DNA of 64,000 bases from Agarophyton chilense. Lineage: Eukaryota > Rhodophyta > Florideophyceae > Gracilariales > Gracilariaceae. The stretch is taken from the NCBI GenBank assembly GCA_030374765.1, contig JARGXX010000022.1, positions 1,054,001 through 1,118,000 on the forward strand, written 5' to 3'. A program made the translations under genes and the position numbers. The notes under the pieces were generated by a model that saw nothing but the letters and a program-made list of their open reading frames with translations, searched no databases and was not told where the DNA came from. Shown here piece after piece: positions 54,751 to 64,000 of the stretch. Every line of letters starts with the position of its first letter. Position 1 is the stretch's first letter.

Positions 54751-55790
54751 TTGGTAGAAACCCCTGGATGCTTAGTCGACAACGACCGATTCGGACTATT
54801 GTGTCGCCGCGCACCACTAGGTGGCGCACTCCAACGGGTAGTACCGAGGCCATTGAGGGCGCAATTCTTATACCTCGCCCATTTCCTTCGCTTGGCTGGT
54901 CACCCTGGAGGCCGACGAATGAACCAGACCCTAAAGAAGTTATTCTACTGGCTACTGATGGCGCAGGACCTATGGACAACCGCACGGAACCGCACTTCGC
55001 GCGCACAAATTCGAGGGTCTCGCGCCAACCATCAGGCCAATTTGAATGTTTTCCCCGCCGCAGGCCCGATGGAATTCGTCGCAATGGATATACTTGGACC
55101 TTTGTACAAGTCGTCCCATGGGACACGGGTCGTCTTGGTAATAACCGATAGGTTTACCAAACTTACCCGAGCCCTACCCCCAGGGAAGGCAAAATCCATG
55201 GATGTTGCCACGGCCTTCTTGTTCCACTGGGTACATCCATATGGCATGCCACTCTCCCTCCTTACAGATAATGGCAGCCAGTTTGTATCCAAAGTATTTT
55301 CGCCCGTTTGTGCTACCATACGTATCAAACATTTAACCACAACGGCATACCACCCGCAAACCAATGGCCAAGCCGAACGCTTCAACCGTACCCTTCTAGA
55401 CCGATTGGCACACTACGCATCGGGGCACCGATTGGACTGACACGACTACGTTGAGCCACTCGTTTATGCCTACAACACTCAAGTACAAGCTTCCAAGGAT
55501 ACAACAATATTTTATTTAACGCTAACGAGATCGCCACCGCTGATAGCTGTTGACCTTCAGGAGTCCATTATACTCCAAGACATAACCGAAGAAATGACTC
55601 CTACTCAAGCGAAGTGCTACTTGTGCCGACGCATCGACAACATTATCCAATCGGCTAGAGCTGTACTGACCAAAGCCCAAGGGCGCTACAAAGTCAATTT
55701 CGACAAAACAGTCTGGAACACGCCTACCTTTGGGAAAAGGAGAATTGGTTCACCTGGACCGGCCACCGAAAGACAGTGATGACCTCGAAG
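54751..55790 (+). pseudogene. Element C integrase
   Basis: Zinc domain LAHFLRLAGHPGGRRMNQ with its CxxC half degenerate. The catalytic core is well kept: VAMDILGPL, LLTDNGSQFVSK and HPQTNGQAERFNRTLLDRL supply D, D and E. A UGA at 55438-55440 follows. The C-terminal part continues in pieces (ARAVLTKAQGRYKVNFDK, near 55650). Confidence 0.88.
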
Positions 55791-55906
55791 ATACCACGCG
55801 GAAACTCCTACCCCGCTCGACGGGACTATAAAAAATCCCTAAGGACAGTCAACACAGAATTACGACACTAATTAACGGCCTACAGGACACAGCGTCTATT
55901 GATCGG

Positions 55907-56443
55907 GTGACAAAAGCTCCCAGTTCCTCCGTACCACCAATGTCCCAGCCCCTTGGCCCGACGGAATCACCACGACCTCAGGTCAAGGTTCAGATCCCCA
56001 CTGCTCCTAAGGCAATATCCGCGGACCCGACTATACTCATGGACCCATTGGTCAATGCCAATCACGATGACTCATCTCTCCCAACCAACCCCGGTAGATT
56101 CGCCCCTCCGGACAACAATCTTCTTTCAGAGGAGGAATACCAACACGAATACTTTATTGAACGAATCATCTCCGCCGGTCGAGGAGAAGATTGGATAGTG
56201 CGCTATCGCGTCCGTTTGTTTGGCTATGCTCTTGAGGAAGACACATGGCAAAAGCCAAAGACCATTCCCGCTAATTTTATCGCCCGCTATTGGAGCAAAA
56301 TTGGCAGCACGGAGCGCAGCTTTCAGGAGGGGGCAACCATTGGCCCGAATAATACCAAAACGTCTCTCGATACGTCTCCTGACACGACGGTTAGCCGTAG
56401 CTCCCGCATCAAGGAAAAACATCAGTCCTCAGCCGAAACCTGA
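55907..56443 (+). pseudogene. Element C pol tail and chromodomain
   Basis: Pro/Thr-rich tail, then a chromodomain: YFIERIISAGRGEDWIVRYR, LFGYALEEDTWQKPKTIPAN and FIARYWSKIG. The aromatic cage positions are partly kept (Y, W). It ends at a stop at 56443. Confidence 0.75.
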
Positions 56444-56617
56444 GGAAGACATGAGAAGCTTTTAAGGTTCGGACGCCGTCTCGGGGCACCCAAGTGGGAA
56501 AGTACAGGAGCAACTTGGGAAAGCACAATCATTACTTTATTTGAGTAACTAGCAGAGGCGTAACAGCCTTCGCTATGACCTCAAGGTTCGCAAAAGCGCT
56601 TTGAACACCAACAGGAC

Positions 56618-58602
56618 TCACTGGGGCGGCGCAGGAGTAACTCCGTCGTCCTCATTGGAAACTGCAGGAGCGAAACCGGGGATAGGATCAACCGAGGGTC
56701 CTACTGGACCAATAAGACCAGCACCAGCGAGCCGAGCACGCTTCTTCTGCGGAGATTCACATGAGGAACTATTGTCACCCTCGAAAGCCTCGCGGTCGCT
56801 CATATTTAGACGATGCCGGGAATCCAAGTCGGCAGTAAACCTCTGTGACATCACTTGTGCATTCTGCTGCAGGAAAGTGACCATAGCGGTCTTCAGATCT
56901 TGACCCTGTTGAAAAACCGCGGTTGTAGCGCGCCGAGCGACGCGGCCAGAAGCAAGCATCCCTCGGGACTGTCTCAATGTCTATCAAAATAGTAATACCA
57001 ACCGTACGGCATTCATGACGGAGATCCGCGGCTGCAGCCGTGATTGAAGCGGTAAATTACGGCAATGGAGAGGACAGAGCGATGTCGACGCCCACAGTGA
57101 ACGTCTGAGCCATCGAATCACCTACAGGACATTCGGTTATGACAGTAACCTCTCCAGGAGGGATATCCCCTTGGGCGACGGGGGGCTCATATGAGAGTTC
57201 ATCCTGAGGACCAGTGCCTGGAGGAGCTGGAGGAGGGGAAGCGGTCGGCAACACAACAGCGGACTCGACCGGAGGATTGACGCACTCCACGGGTAAGATG
57301 AAGGGATCTTCGCCGAATTATTCTCCATCTGACATAACAGCACGAACTAACGGCGTGGCTTCCAAATCAGGCTCAAAACACAAGGGATCGAAACCGATGG
57401 CCTTCGGGTAATAGTCAGGCCCATGACGCGTCGGAATGCCCGATGGTTGTTTCCTCAAAGGGTTGGCGCCATAGGCACAAGTGTCATCCTGAGCCAGTGG
57501 ATGTAGCGGAATCGACGTAAACGAGTCGGTATCGTGGTCATACCGAAGAAATCCGGGAGTCTCGCTCCACTCCACCTGTAGACCATGATCCAAAAAGGAT
57601 CTCGGCCTCCTCGACGGCGAAATGGGTCCAACGGACGATATTCTGGATGCGCAGGTTCCTTAGGAAACGGATCATGATGTCCGGAAGCGGGATTAGACGA
57701 CCTCGAGGACCGGGTATGTGCTCGTCGTGCCATATCCTGCAATCGTCCGAACGGATATTACCACGTACTCCGTACTTCGACGTATCCAAGAATGCCATAA
57801 GGGACATCACGCCGAACTAACCGAAGAGTATATGCCAGGATAACCAAAACCTTCGGTCATTGTCATCGCCCATGAGTTGGGACGATTGATACGCCACTAC
57901 GGACGGCGTGGGAACCAAAAGCAGCGGCGAGATACGCCAGTAGAGGGCCCATTGGTTCTCATCCACGCCGGGAAGCGAGAGATATAACGGAGAACGTTTG
58001 TCTGCGCTCATATTGTGAAACACCACCTGGTGCCAGCAGAAGAAGAACTTCAGGGATTGACGGAGGAGTCCATCGGGCTCATGCATCTCGTTCCAATAGA
58101 CCCTATTGGACATCCAAAACAGGTGGTCATACGGCGGTAGGAAGCACATGAGCGTCAAAAGATTGTGACCCGCGGGAGGAACTCTCACGTAAGGCGAGAT
58201 GAAGTCCTCTTATAGGTCCGAAAGGAGTTTGTTCACCCTGAAATGGTTCTCGGTTTCTTCCTCACAACGGACGTACGGCATGTCCGCTGGAATGAGGGTG
58301 CGACACCGCGTCGCCAATTGCGGATCCACAGGACAATGCAATCAATGGTTATACCACGAGACGCTGCGCGCGTTATTACTGCTCCTCCAGAAATCGGGGA
58401 TCTGAGGGAACCTCCTGGCGTCGAGATACTCATTACAAAACTTCTGGTATTCTTCCACAGAGGACGGCAGAATGGCATGACGCACTGCCCGCGGATTTAG
58501 TCCGATGGTATGTTCATAGCTGTCCCCGGGCTGCTCATGAACCACTTGGTATCCCGAGGAGCTCCCCGCTTGGTTGTTCGAAGCCATGGCGCCGCCGCCC
58601 AC
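56618..58602 (-). pseudogene. Element C antisense gene, divergent and broken
   Basis: Minus-strand blocks in the same place and order as the antisense gene of A, B, E and F. 58602-58342 has SYEHTIGLNPRAVRHAIL, matching SYDDLVGLNPRQHAAIL of E. 58188-57817 has PTPSVVAYQSSQLMGDDNDR, comparable to LPPVVSYLGSYLIEDPHS of E. 57593-57318 has GFLRYDHDTDSFTSI and GIPTRHGPDYYPKAIGFD, comparable to the FDPWE...HPIGFVD stretch of B. 57290-56618 is the Pro-rich and charged C-terminal part. The frame changes several times. Similarity is weak but collinear. The start (58602 or the next Met at 58587) lies about 590 bp from the LTR, unlike the other elements. Confidence 0.5.
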
Positions 58603-59178
58603 AGGTAGGTCCGCCGGAAAATAGATATGGGAACCGACGGAAGAGAGAGAATTCGGAGGGTGAGTGGCGTATCCGACGGGCTAATAAGGCGAGTTCGGCA
58701 TCGCGCGCGACCAATGGAGGAATACTACGACGGAAAGGAGAGAAGATGAAACAGAATCGGGCAGGATGATCGAAGTGAACCCGAATGGACGAAGTGCACA
58801 CCGTGGTTCACTGCGGACGACGCGCGTAGGGTCACCAAAAGAATAGCGAAGCATAGAAAAAGTGGCACTGATCCCCCCCCTCCCGGTGCGCGTACAGTAC
58901 CTTCGGGGAACTAGCTGCAAGCATGGCGCCAAGCGTCAGCTCATACGCACTGGTACCCCCGAGGATGGTGGCGGTGCGACGCCCCGTCGGGCCCCCCCAA
59001 ATGGTCATGGGGTGCTAACATGTCAATCAAGGCACTGCTCGTGTCCAGATTAGTATGCAGATAATCACGACGTTCTGACCCTGAAGGAAAGATTGGAGAT
59101 TCACATAAAGGCCCAATCAGAGCCAGACTCCCAGGAAGGTGTGAGGCAATTCGGACTTCGCCGGGACGGTCGAATCCT

Positions 59179-59191
59179 AAGAAGGGAGGTA
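59179..59191 (+). promoter_or_regulatory. Element C polypurine tract
   Basis: AAGAAGGGAGGTA directly before the 3' LTR. Confidence 0.68.
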
Positions 59192-59637
59192 TGTAAAGGA
59201 GCAATGATTAAGGTTGAGTACGGTAAGCCGCGAGGGCCTGAGGTATCTTACAGACGCCAAGTGGACTGGCCGACCTCAGCTGGACATATTTTGATTTTGA
59301 TTTTATTTTATTTAGTGTAATAGAATAGATTTACAGTTCCAGGGAGATCCCAGCGACTCACCGTCGATATTTGCTTGGCTCGAGTGACGCTTCTCCAGTA
59401 GAACCAGGTAGGAACCGCTAGGATACTAAATTGCCCTCTTTGGTACATTAGTTCTACCAATTGGTATTCAAACCATCGTTTACGTAGCTCCGACCTGTAG
59501 GACTACGCAGTAAACGCCAGCCCAATGCACCAAGAAATCTGAGAGTGCTGCCGTCGAGGATACCAACCTTAGGACCCGCTCTACCACGCTACCCCAGGTT
59601 GAGACCAGTACGCTGACCTACCAGTCATTGCGTTACA
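59192..59637 (+). repeat. Element C 3' LTR
   Basis: 446 bp with TGTAAAGGAGCA at the start and GCGTTACA at the end, followed by GTGTG and the continuation of the MULE transposase. Confidence 0.88.
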
Positions 59638-59642
59638 GTGTG

Positions 59643-60722
59643 GCAACGTTGGAAGGAGCACATGGTGCGATGCATGTCCCGAGACCTCTTTAATCTTAGA
59701 AGGTCGAGAAGTATATCAAATTTTATGTCTAGAAGAATTCGTTCGAACAACGGTACTTCGGTTTGGAACGTAGCCCTCCACTCTGGTTCAAATACCTTTA
59801 CCACTTGAAACCACAAATGTTAGTGCTTTGTTCCAGAGCTGCATCTGTCCCAAAAAGGTATTTTTTGCAAGGCAGAGGCTATAAAGAGGCATCCAGTTCT
59901 GGACATAAGGCATACATTCTACCGAAGAAGGTGCCTTTCCCTAATAAACTTTACGAAATGAATCGGCTTACGAGAAAAAGGACAGTTGAAAGGCATTCCT
60001 CACATCTCAGATCCCTTAGTCCGCTCAGCTCACGTCATCGATCTATCCGAGACACAGAGCTCCCTATCCCCTCTCCAGTTCTGAACTTCATATTCAATGA
60101 GTACACAAGCTACGGGCTCCTGCAGTTAAAGGAGCCCAGTAAAGTTACGTCAAAATTGTACGCTGTGTTAAGCGCAACTATAGTAGATATCGAGGATGTA
60201 GAATGACCTGAGCTCGAACAAGGTGAGAGCTATGTCGGACCTGTCGTCAAATTCGAGCTAATATGTAGAGAAACGTATGCCGCAGCCTCCAGAACACTTT
60301 CCAATCCACATCCTGCCTATGATTCAAAGTTTAATACCACTGAAATTACTGTGCTTTTTGCCCTTAGAGTACACGGAAATGGCACATAAGCCAAAAGAAA
60401 TCTCAAAGTGCGCGCCAGCTGTGAGAAGAACATAATAATGGGGTTTCCGTGCCGTCATATTGTTAGATGCGCAATGGTGTACGGAGTAGAGGTTCTCCAT
60501 CAGCCGTATTTTAAAGTCCTACTCTCGGAATACATTCAACTGGACAAATTGTTTGACACATACTGGAATCAAACTTTGGATGACCGGATTATTTGGCGAC
60601 TGTCCATCGTTCGTCAAACAGCAGGTTGGATAGATTTAAATGCGTTGAAACTCAAGCTAATAGCCGTAGAGGGCACCGAAGACGCAGGAGCGGAGTTGAA
60701 TGATCTCGTGACAGCCAATTAG
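59643..60722 (+). pseudogene. MULE transposase, C-terminal part with SWIM zinc finger
   Basis: Joined across element C the sequence reads WQFLVWQRWKEHM, close to the CWFHV block of MULE transposases. Further on are FNEYTSYGLLQLKEPSKV (about 60095) and, after frame changes, the SWIM finger RASCEKNIIMGFPCRHIVRC (60410-60470) with the GxPCRHI core. The frame ends at 60722. Many stops; no terminal inverted repeats of the transposon were located. Confidence 0.72.
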
Positions 60723-60923
60723 GATTTTGAGCTTCACAACTACGGCCAGTACTCAGAATGTAAGGCAATTTACGATCAGATACATATTTTGGCTTCCAGC
60801 TTGGTCATTATTGCACTTCAGAGAGTGCATAGGCTATTAGCAACAGTGAAAAATGCTTTCTGATCGTTCTATTCTTTCCTTAGCTTTTGAAACTAATGTA
60901 ACACGCGCAGGTCTTACGAACTC
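60723..60923. other. Spacer between the MULE remnant and element F
   Basis: About 200 AT-rich bases with no gene. It should contain the right end of the MULE or the target flank of F; no duplication could be verified because F runs off the window. Confidence 0.4.
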
Positions 60924-61811
60924 TGTAGGACAACACTTAGAGCGGAGACACCACGAAGATGTTCGGGATCTTCCTCTCTTGAGAGACACACCTCAGGCGG
61001 AGGAGACGCGTCCCAGCGGAGCACAGAAACAGAGCCACTCTGGAAAGGCACGACGGAGTCGGGTGTAAGACCGAGGCCAATCCGGCGGGATATACCTAGA
61101 TTGTTTAGGTGAGCACGGCACAGTCCGGGGTGTGACCAACCCTATGCGGAGCGGTACCACTGCGATTGTCGGAAAAGGAGCGAGGAAACAATCGTATGAG
61201 GTGGAGGAGCGGGGTGAGTGGTGCGGCCGCTCACAAGAGCCAAAAAGGAGAACGAGAGAAAAACGGGAGCGAAACCCAATACAGGGGCGAGATTACGACA
61301 AGTGTCGGCGATTAAATATGAACCCACTGTGGTAGTAGCACTCTGGTCGACAGAGGGGTGGATAAACTAACGTGCGACGGGCGCTCACGCAGTATGCGGT
61401 GAAGATGCGCCAAAGGCGAAGAGTTCAGAGCCAAGACTCCCTTCTTACATCTTCCAAGAGGGTCTTTACTGTGGAGCAGTGCTCAACCTTCTAAGTAGTG
61501 TGGCGCGCGGCCCCTGACAGTGGGCGCGCGCCCAAAAAACAGACACTGAATAGCGATAGCGTAGCCAAATAAATACTAAAAATTACTAAATAATACTAAC
61601 CATGAGGTAGAATCCGGGCCACGTGTGGCACGCCTCGTACTCGAGCGTTGGCACCCGTGCAGTCAACGTGTTCCACCCATGTGCACTTCCGGTCCTAACC
61701 TGCCGTCAGCACGCAATAGCGGCATAGCTTGTCATAGCCCAAGCTATTCCTCAAGCGAGCGAAACTTCTAAGTCCTACGAAGAAACCCCCTTTGAAGGGC
61801 ATTGTTCTTCA
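60924..61811 (-). repeat. Element F 3' LTR
   Basis: 888 bp. On the minus strand it starts TGAAGAACAATG and ends CTCTAAGTGTTGTCCTACA. It has the shared motif AAACCCAATACAGGGGCGA (61272-61290, plus strand). It lacks the G insertion and so shows the empty site CCCGGATTCTACC. Confidence 0.9.
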
Positions 61812-61824
61812 TATCCCCCTCCTC
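61812..61824 (-). promoter_or_regulatory. Element F polypurine tract
   Basis: TATCCCCCTCCTC on plus, that is GAGGAGGGGGATA on the element strand, directly before the LTR. Confidence 0.7.
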
Positions 61825-61846
61825 AAGTGGCGAACACGCCGTCGAC

Positions 61847-63737
61847 ATGGCGGGGAGGCAACGGTCCAACCGGCATAAGAGCGAGCCGCGTAACGCGTCC
61901 AGCGACCACTCGACTGTCGAAGGCAGAGCTGCATCACCGAACGACAAACGCAACAACGCGGTAACCACTCCTCGAACTTCGAGCGCGCTTCCGCACCGTA
62001 CGCACACTTTCAGCGACCACATCCCGATTCTTTGGCGACCAGCACTCCCGATGAACGGTGGTAATAATCCCTGCCGGGGTTACTTTTCCGGTTTCCATTC
62101 GGCTCCCCTTTCGCGGGGGAGTGCCTCCTCAACCGCACCGAGCCAATCCCGGGGTCCGGTTGAAGCTTCAAGCCACATCACTCCTGCGGAGCACTCCTGG
62201 CCCAGTTACGACGAACTCGTCGGGTTAAACCCGCGTCAACATGCGGCGATTCTCCGGAGAGCTCCGTGGTTCCATCCGACAGCGGTCTTCGACAAAGAAC
62301 TCGTGGCCGTGTATGCTGATGGCAATGCGCGTCTCCCGGGCGAGCTGGCGGCTTTGATCACCACTTCTTGGGACTGGCGACGCCGAGTGGCGGTTCCCGT
62401 TCACGCGATTCTGCGGCGAAGACGCGAGTCGGCGGAAGAAGCGCAGTGTACCTTCGTCCGCATCGGCTACTCACGGATCAACAGGGCTAACTTCCAATAC
62501 CCCATCCCCGACGAATTCGGCTTCGACCTACGGATGTACCGGACGCAGGGTGAGATCGGCTATTGTGACCGCCTTGCGGCGTTGGAAACTTACGCATGGC
62601 GCGGTCAACCGCGAGCGCGTCAAGAAGCGACCTGCTGGGTCCGTCCGATCATTCGTGCCGAGTTCCGTCGCCTTCGTCGTGAGTCCCGATATCGGTGGTT
62701 ACAGAACTTCGTCCGCGAGGAGCGTCGGGGCAGGTCCCTCTTTTGGTTCCTTGTCCCTCATCAGAACACGGAGATAAATCGGATTAGTCATTTCTACCAG
62801 TTTGGGCGATACGTTTCACTGCCTGGGTGGTGGTCCTCCGTCGAGGTGTGCCGGGGATGTTACGTGGAGTTGCCTCCAGTCGTCTCCTATCTGGGCTCGC
62901 ACCTCATCGAGGATCCGCACTCCGGCTTATGGTCCGTGGTCCTAACCGAATGGGCAGTCCGCGCCGCGGCGTACATCTTGTGGGAAGCCTACGACCACTA
63001 TCGACTGTGGTATCTTCCTCCGCGTTTTGCGTGGTTACATCCGGCAGCTGGACCTTCAACTCCCTCTTGGAGGTGACAATAACGCTGATGAAGCTCAGGA
63101 GCTCATCGACATCATCGGGCGTGTCGACTGGGCTGTCTTGCCTGTCCGGCAGAGCGGCCGTGGTCAAGAAGCCGGTGGGGCTGATCGGTCTCCGGGGCGT
63201 CGCACGCCGTTGGCGGGAGATTTCATCTTCTTTAACCCATGGGAGCAGCAAGAGATCTCCCAGGCGGAGGCGTCGGCACTCCGGATGGCTCCGCGAGGCA
63301 TACCATACGGGCACCCCGTGGGGTTTGTCAACTCGGATGACTTCTACTACGCCTATGGCGGTGATGATCTCCCGGAGGAGGCGGGCGAATACCGTGGCGA
63401 CGAGGTCATTGAGGACGTGGGAGACCCCAATGGTGCCGATACTACGGTGCGGCCGGCGCAGGGAGCGACTCACGCAGGTGCGGTGGTCGATCCAGTGGCA
63501 GCGGCGTTGCCGGACGAACCGGAAGTTATCGAGGTTCCCATATGCCCAGAAACGGTTTTTATCTCCCAGTTCCTTCGGGTTGTTGGACTGAACGCGCAAG
63601 CAGCAAGCGGCGACATCGGTGCGATGAGAGACGCCCTCGCGGCACGCCTGGCCGGCGGGAGTAACCCCGCTAGCGATTCGGGTGGCGCGCACGGCAATCC
63701 GGGTTCTTTCAATTATTCCCTTATGATCTTTGGTTAG
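61847..63737 (+). pseudogene. Element F antisense gene (unknown protein), one frameshift
   Basis: The ATG at 61847 is 36 bp from the LTR edge, the same as in B. The frame runs to 63076 and, after one extra T near 63027, continues to 63737. All motifs of the B protein are present: ELVGLNPRQHAAILRRAP, YRTQGEIGYCDRLA, RPIIRAEFR, LPPVVSYLGSHLIEDP, WAVRAAAYILWEAYDHY, GDFIFFNPWEQQEI, a short acidic part, and VFISQFLRVVGLNAQAASGD. It has no nonsense codon at the two positions where E has stops. A single base separates it from an intact ~630-codon gene. Confidence 0.82.
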
Positions 63738-63929
63738 TATGTCTTGCTGTGCAGTAGTGTGTGCAGCAACTTCCAAAATAGTAAACTGCTTCCGTCTATG
63801 ACGTATTTGTTTTCTTTTTTCTTTTCCAATTCTTCTGTATGTCCTTCTCCAGGTCTTCTGTGCATCTTCTTCTTCTTCCAAGGGTCCCTATCCAGATCTT
63901 CTGTTCCTTTATCCCCATCGGATGTCTTC

Positions 63930-64000
63930 TTATCCCACTTGGGCTCGATCTATGGTAGCCGGAAAAGCCGTGACAGTACAACGTTGATACTGTACCACCT
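63930..64000 (-). pseudogene. Element F pol, last codons after the chromodomain
   Basis: Reverse complement matches 14496-14562 of E (KVVQY, then AQVG and stop). It is cut by the window end, so the chromodomain itself is outside. Confidence 0.75.

Larger units (their letters stand above)
49406..59637 (+). mobile_element. Element C: old chromodomain Ty3 element with antisense gene, inserted in the MULE transposase
   Basis: Both LTRs are 446 bp, flanked by a perfect GTGTG duplication (49401-49405 and 59638-59642). The 5' LTR begins TA, a mutated TG. The LTRs have diverged much more than those of A and B, so it is the oldest complete copy. Gag and pol hold many stops. The order is the same as in A, with the antisense gene between chromodomain and 3' LTR. 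Confidence 0.9.
60924..64000 (-). mobile_element. Element F: reversed sister of E, 3' end only in window
   Basis: From the left: LTR (minus), polypurine tract, antisense gene (on plus), and the end of pol (minus) at the window edge. It matches element E closely over its whole length. It continues beyond 64000. Confidence 0.9.

Noticed and set aside
62904..63881. 325-codon minus-strand frame in element F
   Set aside because: Runs opposite the antisense gene and has no domain; its E counterpart is broken, so it is a by-product of codon bias.

Overview
This window is eukaryotic and consists mostly of mobile DNA. It has no operons, ribosomal RNA or tRNA genes that I could recognise. It is a pile of LTR retrotransposons of the Ty3/gypsy type, Ty1/copia remnants and a Mutator-like (MULE) DNA transposon, with a few host-type genes or gene corpses between them. 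The mixture of chromodomain Ty3 elements, a GT13 N-glycan enzyme pseudogene with an uninterrupted reading style and a cyanobacterial-style Uma2 protein would fit an intron-poor alga, for example a red alga. That assignment is inference and the sequence does not prove it.

Layout. 1-2391: a dispersed repeat (R1, copy 1), then an intact reading frame (1578-2396) whose N terminus copies the histone H3 tail; its 3' end runs into a retrotransposon LTR. 2392-13114: element A, a decayed chromodomain Ty3 element with both LTRs. 13115-18488: the 3' half of a second element (E), whose LTR carries a solo LTR of a third family (G). 18489-19145: a copia RNase H tail. 19833-38076: R1 copy 2, split by element D (20360-37912, minus strand, 5-bp target duplication), which is itself split by element B (25728-36508, 5-bp target duplication). 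38137-39330: a frameshifted GT13 (GnT-I) pseudogene. 39947-41239 (minus): a Uma2-like gene with a long charged coiled coil. 41511-41732: R1 copy 3. 43330-45480: copia remnant. 46114-49405 and 59638-60722: a Ulp1-protease fragment and a MULE transposase, the latter split by element C (49406-59637). 60924-64000: element F, a reversed sister of E that runs off the window.

The most interesting system is an additional gene carried in ANTISENSE between pol and the 3' LTR of elements A, B, E, F and C. In B it is a single open frame of 645 codons (33742-35679, minus). Its start codon lies 25-36 bp from the 3' LTR in A, B and F, so its promoter would have to lie in the 3' LTR read backwards. The protein is conserved between families in its own frame. 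Element D, which has no chromodomain, lacks it. Elements A, B and C also share the same primer-binding site, TGGTCTCCCGAMTTAGAA, apart from one change in C.

The nested insertions give a relative order: R1, then D, then B; MULE, then C; E, then G. R1 copy 1 preserves the uninterrupted version of the site that D entered, which confirms the D boundaries. B has nearly identical LTRs (5 differences in 794 bp by my count) although its integrase core is missing, so it was probably mobilised in trans or lost the core after insertion.
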